Source: a bacterium
GTDB lineage: Bacteria; Elusimicrobiota; Elusimicrobia; UBA1565; UBA9628
NCBI GenBank assembly: GCA_021783355.1
Contig: JAJXTZ010000003.1
Location: 1-41,018 of the forward strand
Direction: 5' to 3'
DNA: 41,018 nt
The notes below the pieces were generated by a model. That model saw only the letters and a list, made by a program, of their open reading frames with translations. It made no database searches and was not told where the DNA came from. A program made the translations under genes and the position numbers. The stretch's first letter is position 1. Each line of letters opens with the position of its first letter. This document shows, in pieces, positions 1-9,678 of the stretch.

Positions 1-1052
1 CCGGGCTCGCCCAGCGAGCGGCGGACCGCCAGCAGGTCGGCGCGCGTGCGCGCGGCGTAGTCCGCGTCGTCCAGGAAACGCGCGGCCTCCGCGGCGGCTC
101 GCGCGGGCGTGGCCTCGCGCTGGATGAGTTCGGGCACGACGCCGCGGCCGGCCAGCAGGTTGGCCATCGCGATGTGGCGGACGCGGATCAGCGCGCGCGC
201 GATCGCGTAAGTGGGCCAGGAGAGGCGGTAGACCACCACCATCGGCACGCCCAGCAGCGCGTTCTCGAGCGTCGCCGTGCCCGACGAGCACAGCGCGACG
301 TCAAGCCGCCGTCGGAGGGCGTAATCGGACTCCCGCACGAGCTCCACGCCCTCCGGCGGCCGCCCGTACGCGGCGTCCTCCTGGCCCGATGCGGCGAACA
401 GGAAGCCTCTCGCCCCCGGATGGGTCTTGCGCAGGCGCTCGAACGCGGCGTAGAAGACGGGCAAGTGCCGCCTCAACTCCGAGGCGCGGCTCCCCGGCAG
501 GAGGCCGATCATCGGCGGCCGGCCCGGGGCCTTGGCGGCCGCGGGGGCCGGGATCAGGTCCAGCAGCGGGTGGCCGACGAACTCGACCGGCACCCCGGCC
601 TTCTCGTAGAGGTCTTTCTCGAACGGGAAGATGACCAGCATCTTGCGCACCAGGCGCTTGAGCACCTTCACGCGGCCCGGCCGGCTGGCCCAGACCTGCG
701 GGCTGACGAAGTAGAAGGCCGGGACGCCGGCGTCCTGGGCCAAGGAGAGCACGCGGCGGTTGAAGCCGTAGTAGTCCACGCAGACCAAGGCGTCCGGGCG
801 GCGTTCGGCCAGGAAGGCCTTCAGGCGGCGGCGCAGGTCCAGCAGGAGCGGGACCTTCAGCGCGGGCTCCAGAAAGCCGGTCACGCCGCGCGAGGCCAGG
901 TCTTCCAGGAACTCGTCGGCGACGGCGCGGCACAGAGGGCCGCCGACCGCGGCCGCGCGGGCCGAAGGGTCGCGGCGCTTGAGCGCCCGGATGAGGTTCG
1001 CGGCGTGGAGGTCCCCCGAGGGATCTCCGGCCACGACCAGCACGGTGGTCAA
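1..1052 (-). CDS. lpxB: Lipid-A-disaccharide synthase (LpxB), C-terminus cut by the window edge
   Basis: Reverse frame from TTG at 1052 reads LTTVLVVAGDPSGDLHAANLIRALKRRDPSARAAAVGGPLCRAVADEFLEDLASRGVTGFLEPALK; the AGxPSGDLHxA motif is typical of LpxB. Start overlaps the upstream stop (TTGA). Absent from the ORF track because it has no stop in the window and a TTG start. Confidence 0.88.
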   Translation of the reverse strand, partial: MTTVLVVAGDPSGDLHAANLIRALKRRDPSARAAAVGGPLCRAVADEFLEDLASRGVTGFLEPALKVPLLLDLRRRLKAFLAERRPDALVCVDYYGFNRRVLSLAQDAGVPAFYFVSPQVWASRPGRVKVLKRLVRKMLVIFPFEKDLYEKAGVPVEFVGHPLLDLIPAPAAAKAPGRPPMIGLLPGSRASELRRHLPVFYAAFERLRKTHPGARGFLFAASGQEDAAYGRPPEGVELVRESDYALRRRLDVALCSSGTATLENALLGVPMVVVYRLSWPTYAIARALIRVRHIAMANLLAGRGVVPELIQREATPARAAAEAARFLDDADYAARTRADLLAVRRSLGEP

Positions 1053-2092
1053 CTTCGCAGGATGTCCTTGCCGACGGATTTGGCGAGCTTGCCCAGATCC
1101 TGGGCCCAGCTCGGCACCAGCGACCGGGAACCCGAGTGGCCGGAGAGCTGGTAGCGCTCCAATTCCTCGGAAATCTGCAGGGCCAGCTTCAACGCCTCGA
1201 CGCCGCGCTCGCCGCTGGGCCAGGGCTTGCGGTTGTGCCGGATGCAGTCCAGGAAGTGGGTCTGCTCGTTGCGCAGCGGATCCACGGTGGTCAGCTTCGG
1301 CGTCAGGATCTCCACGTCCTTGAGGCTCTTGATGACCGCGGTCTTCTTGCGGTAGACCTTGAGCGCGGTCCCGCCGTAGTCGAGGGAGACGTAGGAGTCC
1401 TTTTGGAACGCGCGCAGCTTGCGGCTCTTTCCCAGCGAGATGCGGCTGGCGGTCAGGTCGGCGATGCAGCCCGTCTTGAAGCGCACGCGCACGTTGGCGA
1501 TGTCCTCGTGGGAGCTGAGCAGGTGCGCGCCGAGCGCCTCCAGGCTCTCGACCTCCGAGCCCACCAGCGTCAGCAGGATGTCGAGGTCGTGGATCATCAG
1601 GTCGAGGACCACGCCGATGTGGCTCATGCGCGGGTCGTAGGGGCCGAGGCGCTCGACGGTGATGTAGCGCGGGTCGCGGATGTGGCGGACGGCCTCCAGG
1701 ACCGCCGGGTTGAAGCGCTCGATGTGGCCGACCTGCAGGACGAGCTTCTTCGCCTCGGAGAGGGCCAGGAGATCGCGCGCCTCCTCCACGGAGGAGGCCA
1801 GCGGCTTCTCGATGAGGACGTGCGCGCCGGCCTCCAGGGCGGCCCGGCCGACCTCGTGGTGCAGCGGGGTGGGGACCGCGACGATCACCGCGTCCACGCG
1901 GCCCAGCACGTCCTTGTAGTCGCGGACCGCCACGGTGTTGGACTGCCAGGCCGCGAGCTGGGCCTTCCAGACGTTCGTGTCGCAGACCCCGACCAGGTCT
2001 ACCTCGGGCGTCTTGCCCAGGAGCTTGGCGTGGTAGGTGCCCATCTTGCCGGCGCCGACGACGGCGACGCGGAGTTTCGAGGAGTCGGTCAT
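1049..2092 (-). CDS. Gfo/Idh/MocA family oxidoreductase within the lpx cluster
   Basis: 347 aa; N-terminal Rossmann VAVVGAGKMGTYHAKLL and the EKPLA motif of the Gfo/Idh/MocA family. Confidence 0.9.
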   Translation of the reverse strand: MTDSSKLRVAVVGAGKMGTYHAKLLGKTPEVDLVGVCDTNVWKAQLAAWQSNTVAVRDYKDVLGRVDAVIVAVPTPLHHEVGRAALEAGAHVLIEKPLASSVEEARDLLALSEAKKLVLQVGHIERFNPAVLEAVRHIRDPRYITVERLGPYDPRMSHIGVVLDLMIHDLDILLTLVGSEVESLEALGAHLLSSHEDIANVRVRFKTGCIADLTASRISLGKSRKLRAFQKDSYVSLDYGGTALKVYRKKTAVIKSLKDVEILTPKLTTVDPLRNEQTHFLDCIRHNRKPWPSGERGVEALKLALQISEELERYQLSGHSGSRSLVPSWAQDLGKLAKSVGKDILRS

Positions 2093-2925
2093 GGCGGGGG
2101 TCCCTCCGGGGGGAAGCCGGCGACGGCGAGGCCGGCCGCGTCGGCCTCGGCGGCGAAGCGTTCGCGGTCGAACACGAGAGTGGCGCCGGCCTCGAGGGCC
2201 AGGGCCTTGACGCCCGCGGCCTTGAAGCGAGCGAGCGAGTCCAGCCCGACGACGGGCAGGTCGAAGCGAAAATCCTGGCGCGGCTTGGCGACCTTCACGA
2301 CGACGAGCGCGGGCGCGCGGCCGTTGGCGCGGGCGAGCTCCGAGGCGCGGGCGACGCAGGCGTCGGTGCCCTCCATGCCTTCGACGGCGACGACCGCCCC
2401 GTCCTGGGCCACGACGGTCTGGCCGATGTCGAAGCCGGCCACGGCCTTGGCCGCCCGCCAGCCCAGCGCGGCGTCGGCGAGCTGGTCCTTGGCGAAGGCG
2501 CGCGCGGTGAGCGCGCCGATGGGGGCGAGCAGGTGCTCCAGGTAGAGCGCCGAGGAGACGAACTCCAGGCCGTCCTTGGCGAACTCGTCGACGACGGCCT
2601 TCAGGATCGTGTCGGTGCGCTTGTCCTTCAGCGTCAACAGGAGCTTTGCCGCGCGCCAGTCGGGCAGGACCCCTCCGAAGAGCGACACGTGCTGGACCTT
2701 GCCGGCCATCACGACCTTGCGCACGCCGGCGTCCTTGAGGGCTCTGATCGGCGCGTCGATCTGGCCCAGCTTGAACCAGCTCAGGCCTCCGGCGACGGAT
2801 TCGAGCGCCGGATCCGTCACGCCCGGGATGCCGAGCGCCACGACGGGCACGCCCCGGCGCCGCGCCTCCTCCGCCACGAGGATCGGGAAGCGCCCCGAGC
2901 CCGCGACGAGGCCGAGCGGCTCCAT
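2089..2925 (-). CDS. lpxI: UDP-2,3-diacylglucosamine diphosphatase LpxI (DUF1009)
   Basis: MEPLGLVAGSGRFPILVAEEARRRG...VVMAGKVQHVSLF...RRTDTIL-type motif; start set at ATG 2925, as the longer ORF upstream overlaps lpxA. Confidence 0.88.
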   Translation of the reverse strand: MEPLGLVAGSGRFPILVAEEARRRGVPVVALGIPGVTDPALESVAGGLSWFKLGQIDAPIRALKDAGVRKVVMAGKVQHVSLFGGVLPDWRAAKLLLTLKDKRTDTILKAVVDEFAKDGLEFVSSALYLEHLLAPIGALTARAFAKDQLADAALGWRAAKAVAGFDIGQTVVAQDGAVVAVEGMEGTDACVARASELARANGRAPALVVVKVAKPRQDFRFDLPVVGLDSLARFKAAGVKALALEAGATLVFDRERFAAEADAAGLAVAGFPPEGPPP

Positions 2926-2948
2926 CAGAGGGTCGTCCGCATGCGCCG

Positions 2949-3758
2949 CTAGACCGAGGCTTCCTCGAGCTGGGACGCGCCGGCGGCCGGCCGCATCACG
3001 CCGCGCTTGCCCGCGGTCTCGATGAACCCGATCCACTCGGACACCTCGGCGCAGGGCGACGAGGACTTCAGTCGCGCGAGGGCGTCCTGCATGGCCATCC
3101 CGGAGAGGAACAGGGTCTTGTAGGCGTCCTTGACGGCGGACACGGCATCGCGCGAGAAGCCGCCGCGGCGCATCCCGAGGAGGTTCAGGCCGCGCAGGAC
3201 CGCGCGGTCGCCCTGGCAGGTGCCGAAGGGCAGGACGTCCTGGCCGACCATCGAGCCGCCGCCGAGCATCGCGTAGCGCCCGATGCGCACGTACTGGTGG
3301 ACGGCGGCCAGGCCGCCCAGGACAGCGTACGCGCCGACGTGGACGTGGCCGGCGAGGGCCACGGAGTTGACCAGGATCGCGCCGTCGCCGACCTCGCAGT
3401 CGTGGGCGACGTGCGAGTACGCCATGAATAGGCAGCCCGAGCCGATCTTGGTCAGGCCCCCGCCCTGGGCGGTGCCGCGGTTCATCGTCACGCACTCGCG
3501 GACCACGCACTTGTCGCCCATCACCAGGCGGGTCTTCTCGCCCGCGTACTTCAAGTCCTGCGGAGCGGTGCCGACGAAGCAGCCCGGGTGGAGGATGACG
3601 TCGGCGCCGAGCGTCGCGTGCTCGACGACGGCGTGCGCGCCCACCTTGGTGCGCGCTCCGATCACGGCCTCCGGTCCGACGATCGCGCCGGGCCCGATCT
3701 CGGCGGACGGGTCGATTCGGGCGGTCTTGTCGACGACGGCGGTTGGATGGATGGCCAT
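2949..3758 (-). CDS. lpxA: Acyl-[ACP]-UDP-N-acetylglucosamine O-acyltransferase (LpxA)
   Basis: 269 aa hexapeptide-repeat protein: MAIHPTAVVDKTARIDPSAEIGPGAIVGPEAVIG...ECVTMNRGT...GLNLLGMRRGGFS. Confidence 0.95.
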   Translation of the reverse strand: MAIHPTAVVDKTARIDPSAEIGPGAIVGPEAVIGARTKVGAHAVVEHATLGADVILHPGCFVGTAPQDLKYAGEKTRLVMGDKCVVRECVTMNRGTAQGGGLTKIGSGCLFMAYSHVAHDCEVGDGAILVNSVALAGHVHVGAYAVLGGLAAVHQYVRIGRYAMLGGGSMVGQDVLPFGTCQGDRAVLRGLNLLGMRRGGFSRDAVSAVKDAYKTLFLSGMAMQDALARLKSSSPCAEVSEWIGFIETAGKRGVMRPAAGASQLEEASV

Positions 3759-3762
3759 GGGG

Positions 3763-4251
3763 TCAGCTCTGGACCTTGTCCACCAGCGCGAAGGTCATCG
3801 TGGCCTCGGCGGCGAGCTTGCCGTCCACATACGCTTCGCCGCGGAACTTGCCGGCGCGGCCCAGGCGCAGGATCTCGATGTGGTGCTTAAGCACGCAGCC
3901 GGGCAGGACGGGGCTTCGGAACTTGGCCTCGTCGATGCCCATGAAGAAGGCGACCTTGCCCTCGATGCCGCCCTTGGAGAGCAGCATCGCGCAGGCGGTC
4001 TGCGCCATCGACTCCACGATCAGCACGCCCGGCATCACCGGCTGGCCGGGGAAGTGGCCCTCGAAGAAGTGCTCGTTGGCGGTCACCATCTTGGTGCCGA
4101 CGCAGTACTTGTCCTCCTGGATCACGTCGATCTTGTCGACGAGCAGGAACGGGTAGCGGTGCGGGATTGCCTTCTTGACGCCGGCTGTGTCCAGCGAGCG
4201 GACGGGGGCGGCGGCGAACGGATTCGTGGTCGCGGTGGTGTCGGTGCTCAT
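3763..4251 (-). CDS. fabZ: 3-hydroxyacyl-[ACP] dehydratase FabZ
   Basis: IPHRYPFLLVDKI...NEHFFEGHFPGQPVMPGVLIVESMAQTA hot-dog fold motifs. Confidence 0.96.
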   Translation of the reverse strand: MSTDTTATTNPFAAAPVRSLDTAGVKKAIPHRYPFLLVDKIDVIQEDKYCVGTKMVTANEHFFEGHFPGQPVMPGVLIVESMAQTACAMLLSKGGIEGKVAFFMGIDEAKFRSPVLPGCVLKHHIEILRLGRAGKFRGEAYVDGKLAAEATMTFALVDKVQS

Positions 4252-5138
4252 TTCGCCTCCAGGATTCGGGTTTTGGACTTGCGCAGCTTCTTGGCGGCCT
4301 CGTCGAGGCGCTTGGCGAACTCGACGTTGTGCGCGTGGCCGAGGCGCTCGGCCTCGATGCGCATCTTGAAGAGCGGGCGGCCGATCAGCGTCAGGTCGCC
4401 GATCAGATCCAGCATCTTATGGCGGACGAATTCGTCGGCGTAGCGCAGGCCCTCGGAGTTCGTGTGGAAGGTGTCCTTGCCGATCACGATCGCGTTGTCG
4501 AGGGAGCCGCCCTGCGCGAGGCCCTGTGACTTCAAGTAGGCGACCTCGTGCTCGAAGCAGAAGGTGCGGGCGCGGGCCACCTCGGCCAGGTAGCTCTCTC
4601 GGTCGACCGTCATTGACAGCGACATCTTCGGCATCATCGGGTGATCGTGGATCAGGGTCGCGACGATCTCGAACTTGTCGGATGGGACCGCGCGGTAGCG
4701 AGCGCCGTCCTTGGCTTCGTAGGCCACCTCGTGCGGCAGGTGCAGCCAGCGCTTCGGCGCGTCCAGGTCGGTCAGGCCCGCGCGCAGCAGGGCCTCCACG
4801 AACGGCAGCGCCGAGCCGTCCATGATCGGGGGCTCGTTGGCGGAGACGAGCACGTCCAGGTTGTCGATCCCGAGGCCGGTGCAGGCGGAGAGCACGTGCT
4901 CGACGGTGTGGACCTTGGCGTCGCCGAGGCCCAGGTTCGTCCCGCGCACGGTGGTCACGACGAAGCCGAGGCGGGCCGGGATCATAGGGATGCCGGGCAG
5001 GTCCGAGCGGAAGAAGCGGATGCCGGTGTTGGCCGGGGCGGGGCGGAAGACGAGCGCGGACTTGTTGCCGGTGTGGAGGCCGACGCCGTCGAGAGCGACC
5101 TCCTCCTTGATGGTGGTCTGCAGGGGGTGCTGGTTCAT
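4248..5138 (-). CDS. lpxC: UDP-3-O-acyl-N-acetylglucosamine deacetylase (LpxC)
   Basis: [35 protein letters not shown]...HTVEHVLSA...MDGSALPFV...[10 protein letters not shown]; start ATG 5138 with an SD-like AGGAGAAGG just upstream. Confidence 0.95.
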   Translation of the reverse strand: MNQHPLQTTIKEEVALDGVGLHTGNKSALVFRPAPANTGIRFFRSDLPGIPMIPARLGFVVTTVRGTNLGLGDAKVHTVEHVLSACTGLGIDNLDVLVSANEPPIMDGSALPFVEALLRAGLTDLDAPKRWLHLPHEVAYEAKDGARYRAVPSDKFEIVATLIHDHPMMPKMSLSMTVDRESYLAEVARARTFCFEHEVAYLKSQGLAQGGSLDNAIVIGKDTFHTNSEGLRYADEFVRHKMLDLIGDLTLIGRPLFKMRIEAERLGHAHNVEFAKRLDEAAKKLRKSKTRILEAK

Positions 5139-6214
5139 CGAGCCTTCTCCTGGGGGGCGGCCTCGCCGCCCGTCCCGAGCTTCTTTTCCAACGCCTTCAG
5201 GCGCTCGACGATCTCCGGGAGCCTCCCGTAGAGCGCCTGCAGCTTGAAGGCCTCGCGGTGAGGGCGGCCGGGAGAACCGAAGAGGGTGGTGCGCGGGGGC
5301 ACGTCGCTCATCACGCCGGTCTGGGCCGTGATGATCGCGCCGTCGCCGATGGTCAGGTGACCGGCGACGCCGGCCTGCCCGGCCAGGATCACGTTGTTGC
5401 CCACGGTCGTGGAGCCGGCGATGCCGGTCTGCGAAACGACGAGGCAGTCGCGGCCGATCTTCGCGTTGTGTCCGAGCTGGACCAGGTTGTCGATCTTGGC
5501 GCCGGGCCCGATCACCGTGGAGCCGAGGGTCGCGCGGTCGATGGTCACGTTGGCGCCGATCTCGACGTCGTCGTTGATCACCACGTTGCCGATCTGGGGG
5601 ATCTTCGTGTGGCGGCCCGTCTTGCGGTCGGTGGTGAAGCCGAACCCGTCGGAGCCGATCACCGTGCCGGAGTGGACGATCGCGCGGGCGCCGAGCACGC
5701 ACTCCTCGCGCACGACGACCTGTGGGTAGAGGAGCGCGTCGCGCCCGATCTTGGCGCCGCGGCCGACATAGACCTGGGGCAGCAGGGTCGCGCCGTCTCC
5801 GATCTCCGCTCCAGCCTCGACGACGCAGAAGTCGCCGACGCGCACGCCCTTGCCGAGGCGCGCTCCAGGGTGGACGGAGGCCTTCGCGCTGATCCCCGCG
5901 GGGATCTCGGCGCGCTGGGCGGCGTCCACCAGGCCCAGCAGGACCGCGAAGGCGGCCTGGGGGTCCGCCACGACGACTTTGGCCTTGGCCGCGCACGGGG
6001 CGTCGGCCGCCTGGGGCGGGACCAGCAGGCAGCCCGCGGGGACCTGCGCGGCGGCGGCCGCGTACTTCATGTTGTGCAGGGAGGCGGCGTCCTTCGGGCC
6101 GGCCCCGGCGACCTCGCTGACGGCCTCGATCACGAGGCTCTTGTCGCCGACGACGCGGCCGCCCACCAGCGCGGCGATCTCGGCGACGGTCTTGGGCTCG
6201 GGAAGCGGCATCAT
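5135..6214 (-). CDS. lpxD: UDP-3-O-(acyl)glucosamine N-acyltransferase (LpxD)
   Basis: 359 aa; N-terminal LpxD domain followed by hexapeptide repeats, [10 protein letters not shown]...[49 protein letters not shown]. Confidence 0.96.
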   Translation of the reverse strand: MMPLPEPKTVAEIAALVGGRVVGDKSLVIEAVSEVAGAGPKDAASLHNMKYAAAAAQVPAGCLLVPPQAADAPCAAKAKVVVADPQAAFAVLLGLVDAAQRAEIPAGISAKASVHPGARLGKGVRVGDFCVVEAGAEIGDGATLLPQVYVGRGAKIGRDALLYPQVVVREECVLGARAIVHSGTVIGSDGFGFTTDRKTGRHTKIPQIGNVVINDDVEIGANVTIDRATLGSTVIGPGAKIDNLVQLGHNAKIGRDCLVVSQTGIAGSTTVGNNVILAGQAGVAGHLTIGDGAIITAQTGVMSDVPPRTTLFGSPGRPHREAFKLQALYGRLPEIVERLKALEKKLGTGGEAAPQEKAR

Positions 6215-7086
6215 GGCGCGGGGCTCCGTTCCAGTTCGGCGAGGACCTTGTCGGTCAGGTCCATCGCGGGATGTCCGTAGAGCAGAGACGATTTGTCGAT
6301 GACGACGCTGACGCCCTCGCGCTTGGCGACCGCGCCGATGGCGCGGTAAAGGCGGGCGAGGACGCGGTCGGTCTTGCGTCCCTCGGCGGCGAGGAGATCC
6401 TTGTCGGCGCCGTCGTGGACCTGCGAGAGCTCGGTCTCCTTGGAGGCGATCTCCGCCTGCAGGGCCAGGATCTTGGCGTCGAGCGCGAGGAGCTGGTCGG
6501 CTTTGCCCTTCGGGGGGGCGGAGGCCGCGGGCGACGCGGCCGCGGCGCTGGAGACGGCGACGGGCGCCGCGGCGGCGGGCGCCGTCGCGCTGGACGCGGA
6601 CGGGGGCGCCATCGGCGCGGAGACGTCCGGGGTCATCCCCGGGAGGGCGAGGGCGCCGGTGGAGAGCGCGAGGGCGGGCGCGGAGGAGGCGGCGACGGCG
6701 TCGGGCGCGGCGGGCGTGGAGACGGACACATCTGCGGGAGCGGGCGCGGCGGCGGTGGAGGCGGCGATGGGAGCCGGAGCGGCCGGGACGGCCGGGGTCT
6801 CCGGGGCCGCGGCCAGGGCCGCGCGCTCGGCGCGGGAGGCGTCCAGCTCGCGCCCGAGTTTCAAGAGCTCGGCCTTGCGCAGGTTGACGCGCTCCTCGGC
6901 CTGGCGGATCAAGTCTTGAAAGCCCTCCTTGGCCTTCTGGGCGTCGGGACTGGAGTCGAAGAGGCGCTGCATGTCCACGAAGCCGACGCTGCCGCTCTCG
7001 GCGCGGTTCTCCTCCAGGGAGAGCTCGATGGCGCGCACCGGGGCGGCCAGGAGCAGGACGGCGAAGGCGGCGAGGATCGTTTTCAT
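6211..7086 (-). CDS. OmpH/Skp-family periplasmic chaperone with a long Ala/Pro/Ser insert
   Basis: Signal peptide [19 protein letters not shown], then [49 protein letters not shown] and C-terminal [33 protein letters not shown]; between them about 100 aa of low-complexity A/P/S. Confidence 0.85.
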   Translation of the reverse strand: MKTILAAFAVLLLAAPVRAIELSLEENRAESGSVGFVDMQRLFDSSPDAQKAKEGFQDLIRQAEERVNLRKAELLKLGRELDASRAERAALAAAPETPAVPAAPAPIAASTAAAPAPADVSVSTPAAPDAVAASSAPALALSTGALALPGMTPDVSAPMAPPSASSATAPAAAAPVAVSSAAAASPAASAPPKGKADQLLALDAKILALQAEIASKETELSQVHDGADKDLLAAEGRKTDRVLARLYRAIGAVAKREGVSVVIDKSSLLYGHPAMDLTDKVLAELERSPAP

Positions 7087-9569
7087 CAGAAGAGAGGACC
7101 GAGGCCGAAGTTGATCTGGTAGAGCTTCTCGCCCGGGCGGTGATTGAGGCCGTAGCCGTAGTCGAGGCGGATGGGGAAGGCGGGCGTCACGAAGCGCAAG
7201 CCCAGGCCGACGTCCGACTTGAGGTCCCGGGTGTCTCCGCCCATGCGCAAGGTCATGTCGCCGGGCGTGTTCCAGGCGCCGCCGATGTCGAAGAACGCGA
7301 CCAGCTTGACGATGCTGCGGTGGTGCTCGCGCGCGAGCGGGGCGCCGAACTCGAGGTTGGCGACATCGTAGATCGTGCCGCCGTTCGGGAAGCCGGCCTC
7401 TCCGGACGGGGAGTAGCCGCGCAGGGAGTCCTGCCCGCCGATGTAGAAGCGGTCCTGGACCGCCACGCTCTTGGAGCGGCCGAACTCGGTGATGTAGCCG
7501 CCGCGGTTGAACATCGACAGCACGAACGGCCACTCGCCCCAGTTGAACATCGTCCAATGGGCCTGGTTCGACACGTATGGCTTGAAGAAGTCGATGTCGC
7601 CCATCAGCGGGCCGCCGGACAGCTGGACCCCGATGGAGTTGCGCGTGCCGTGGGTCGGGTCCCAGATGCTGTCGCGGGTGTCGCGCGCCAGCTCCGCGCC
7701 GAGCAGGGATTGGACGCTGGTCCCGGGCGTCAGCGCGCCCTGGAAGTCGACGTTCGGGTCGATGCCGTCGATGGCGATCTTCTGCAGGGTGTAGGTGAAG
7801 TTCAGCTGGTACTTGTCGTCCTGGAAGCGGGGCCCGACGCGGATGCTGCCGCCGGTCCGGTGCTCGGTGTAGGCGGCCAGGTCGCCCTGGAACGGGTTGA
7901 TGCGGCGGGTGTGGAACGCGTCGAAGCCGAGGCTGATGGGCTTGTCGTCCACCCAGGGGGTGGTCCAGCTCACCGAGTAGTCCTGCACGCGCTTGCCGAA
8001 CGACCACTGCAGGGACACGCGCTGGGCGCGGCCCAGGAAGTTCAGGTGCTGGACGGACAGGGTGCCGATCAGTCCGTCGATGGACGAGTAGGCCGCGCCG
8101 GCGGTCAGCATGCCGGGCTTGCCCTCGGTCACGTCGAAGTCCATGTCCACCTTGTTCGGGTCCTCGGCGGACGGCTGGAGGTCCACGTTGACCTCGTCCA
8201 TGAAGCCCAGGTTCATGATCTTCTCGCGGCTCTTGCGCACGCGCGCGGCCGAGAAGCGCTCGCCGGGCTTGACGATGATCTCGCGCTTGATCACGTAGGT
8301 CTTGGTGGCCTTGTTGCCGTCCACGTCCACGTGGTCCACATAGGAGACCGGGCCCTCGACGATGTCGAAGCGCACGTTCATGCGGTCGGTCTTGGGATCG
8401 AACGACTTCTCGGGGATCACGCGGGCGCGCAGCCGTCCCACGTCGGCGTAGAGCTCTTGGACCGAGCGGATGGTGTCGTCGAACTGGCCCTGGTTGAAGA
8501 CCTTGCCCGGCCGGTAGTCGACCGCGTGGTAGAGCTCGGAGGAGGTCAGGACCAGGTACCCGGAAAAAGTGGTCTCGCCGAACCGGTACGAGCGGCCCTC
8601 GTCGACGCCGAGGGCGATCGAGATCCGGGACTTGTCGGGAGAGAGGGTCACAAGCGGCGTGCTCACGCGCACGTCCAGATAGCCGTTGTTCTTGTACTCG
8701 TCCACGATCTTCTGGACGTCCTCGTCCAGGTCCTTCTGGACGTAGACCTTCTTGTAGCGGTTCTTCATCAGCCCCAGCAGCTTCTTGGGCTTGAAGGCCT
8801 TGACTCCGGAGATCTCGACCAGGGAGATGCGGGACTTGGGGCCTTCCTGGATCTTGAAGGTCAGGTCCGCCTTCGACGCCGCGGTGTCGATCGAGACCGA
8901 GAAGTCCACCGTCGCGTCCAGGAAGCCCCTCTCGCGGTACTTGTCCACCAGCTTCTGGCGCGCCTCGTCGGCCTTGAACTGGTCGTACGGGTCGTATTCC
9001 TTGATGGAGATCGCGTCGGCCAGGACGCCTTTGGAGATGCCCTTCTCGCCCTCGAAGAGGATCTTGCGCAGGATCGGCTTCTCCTTGACCATGAAGGTCA
9101 GGCGCACCTCGCGGTCGGTGCCGGCGGTCTTGAGGAGGCGCTCGGGAACGGGCTTGTCCAGCAGGGTGAGCTCGGCGCCCACGCGCTCGAATTGGCCCAA
9201 GCCGAGCAAGGATTGGATGTCGCGGTCGAGGTCCGGCCGGTCGTAGAGGTCGCCTTTGCGGGCCTTGATCTGTCCCCGGATCGTGGACATGCGCACGTTC
9301 TTGAGGCCTTTGGCGTCGATGTCGCCCAGCACCCAGGGGCGGGGCACGATCCCGGCGGGCAGGCTCTGCGGCGCGGGCGGCGACCAGGGCGCCGTGGACA
9401 GCCCGGGGAGGGCGGCGGGGGCGGAGGACATGGACGGCGCGCCCGCGAAAGCGGAGGTCGAGGCCGCGGGCGGGGCCGCGTCCGGGACCGGCCCCGACGA
9501 GACCGTCTGGGCTGAAGCCGAAGACGCCAAAACCACCGCGGCGAGAGCGCTCATGAGGAGCCTTTTCAC
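7086..9569 (-). CDS. bamA: Outer membrane protein assembly factor BamA
   Basis: 827 aa; signal peptide, POTRA repeats, C-terminal surface-antigen barrel ([13 protein letters not shown]...[10 protein letters not shown]...[11 protein letters not shown]). GTG start. Confidence 0.95.
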   Translation of the reverse strand: MKRLLMSALAAVVLASSASAQTVSSGPVPDAAPPAASTSAFAGAPSMSSAPAALPGLSTAPWSPPAPQSLPAGIVPRPWVLGDIDAKGLKNVRMSTIRGQIKARKGDLYDRPDLDRDIQSLLGLGQFERVGAELTLLDKPVPERLLKTAGTDREVRLTFMVKEKPILRKILFEGEKGISKGVLADAISIKEYDPYDQFKADEARQKLVDKYRERGFLDATVDFSVSIDTAASKADLTFKIQEGPKSRISLVEISGVKAFKPKKLLGLMKNRYKKVYVQKDLDEDVQKIVDEYKNNGYLDVRVSTPLVTLSPDKSRISIALGVDEGRSYRFGETTFSGYLVLTSSELYHAVDYRPGKVFNQGQFDDTIRSVQELYADVGRLRARVIPEKSFDPKTDRMNVRFDIVEGPVSYVDHVDVDGNKATKTYVIKREIIVKPGERFSAARVRKSREKIMNLGFMDEVNVDLQPSAEDPNKVDMDFDVTEGKPGMLTAGAAYSSIDGLIGTLSVQHLNFLGRAQRVSLQWSFGKRVQDYSVSWTTPWVDDKPISLGFDAFHTRRINPFQGDLAAYTEHRTGGSIRVGPRFQDDKYQLNFTYTLQKIAIDGIDPNVDFQGALTPGTSVQSLLGAELARDTRDSIWDPTHGTRNSIGVQLSGGPLMGDIDFFKPYVSNQAHWTMFNWGEWPFVLSMFNRGGYITEFGRSKSVAVQDRFYIGGQDSLRGYSPSGEAGFPNGGTIYDVANLEFGAPLAREHHRSIVKLVAFFDIGGAWNTPGDMTLRMGGDTRDLKSDVGLGLRFVTPAFPIRLDYGYGLNHRPGEKLYQINFGLGPLF

Positions 9570-9579
9570 CGGAAGCTGG

Positions 9580-9590
9580 AGTATATCAAA
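9580..9590 (-). promoter_or_regulatory. Extended -10 promoter upstream of bamA (near-leaderless)
   Basis: Minus strand reads TTTGATATACT, then 10 nt, then the GTG start of bamA. Confidence 0.6.
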
Positions 9591-9607
9591 TCGGACGGCG
9601 TCCGAGC

Positions 9608-9636
9608 GGAAAAGAGGAGGGCCCCTTGCGGGGCCC
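9608..9636 (-). terminator. Intrinsic terminator of the inositol-phosphate synthase operon
   Basis: Minus strand GGGCCCC-GCAA-GGGGCCC (7-bp stem, 4-nt loop) followed by TCCTCTTTTCC, 43 nt past the stop of the 9679-11073 CDS. Confidence 0.75.
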
Positions 9637-9678
9637 GCCTTTCCTTATAACTTCACTGATGGCGGCGGACGGCCGGAC

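Noticed and set aside
2926-3510. N-terminal extension of the lpxI ORF in the track
   Set aside because: Extension is antisense-like R/P/G-rich sequence in an alternative frame of lpxA; LpxI homology starts at ATG 2925.
7140-9515. 791-aa plus-strand ORF opposite bamA
   Set aside because: Antisense to a well-conserved gene; V/H/D/L/G-biased composition typical of GC-rich shadow ORFs; no recognisable domain.
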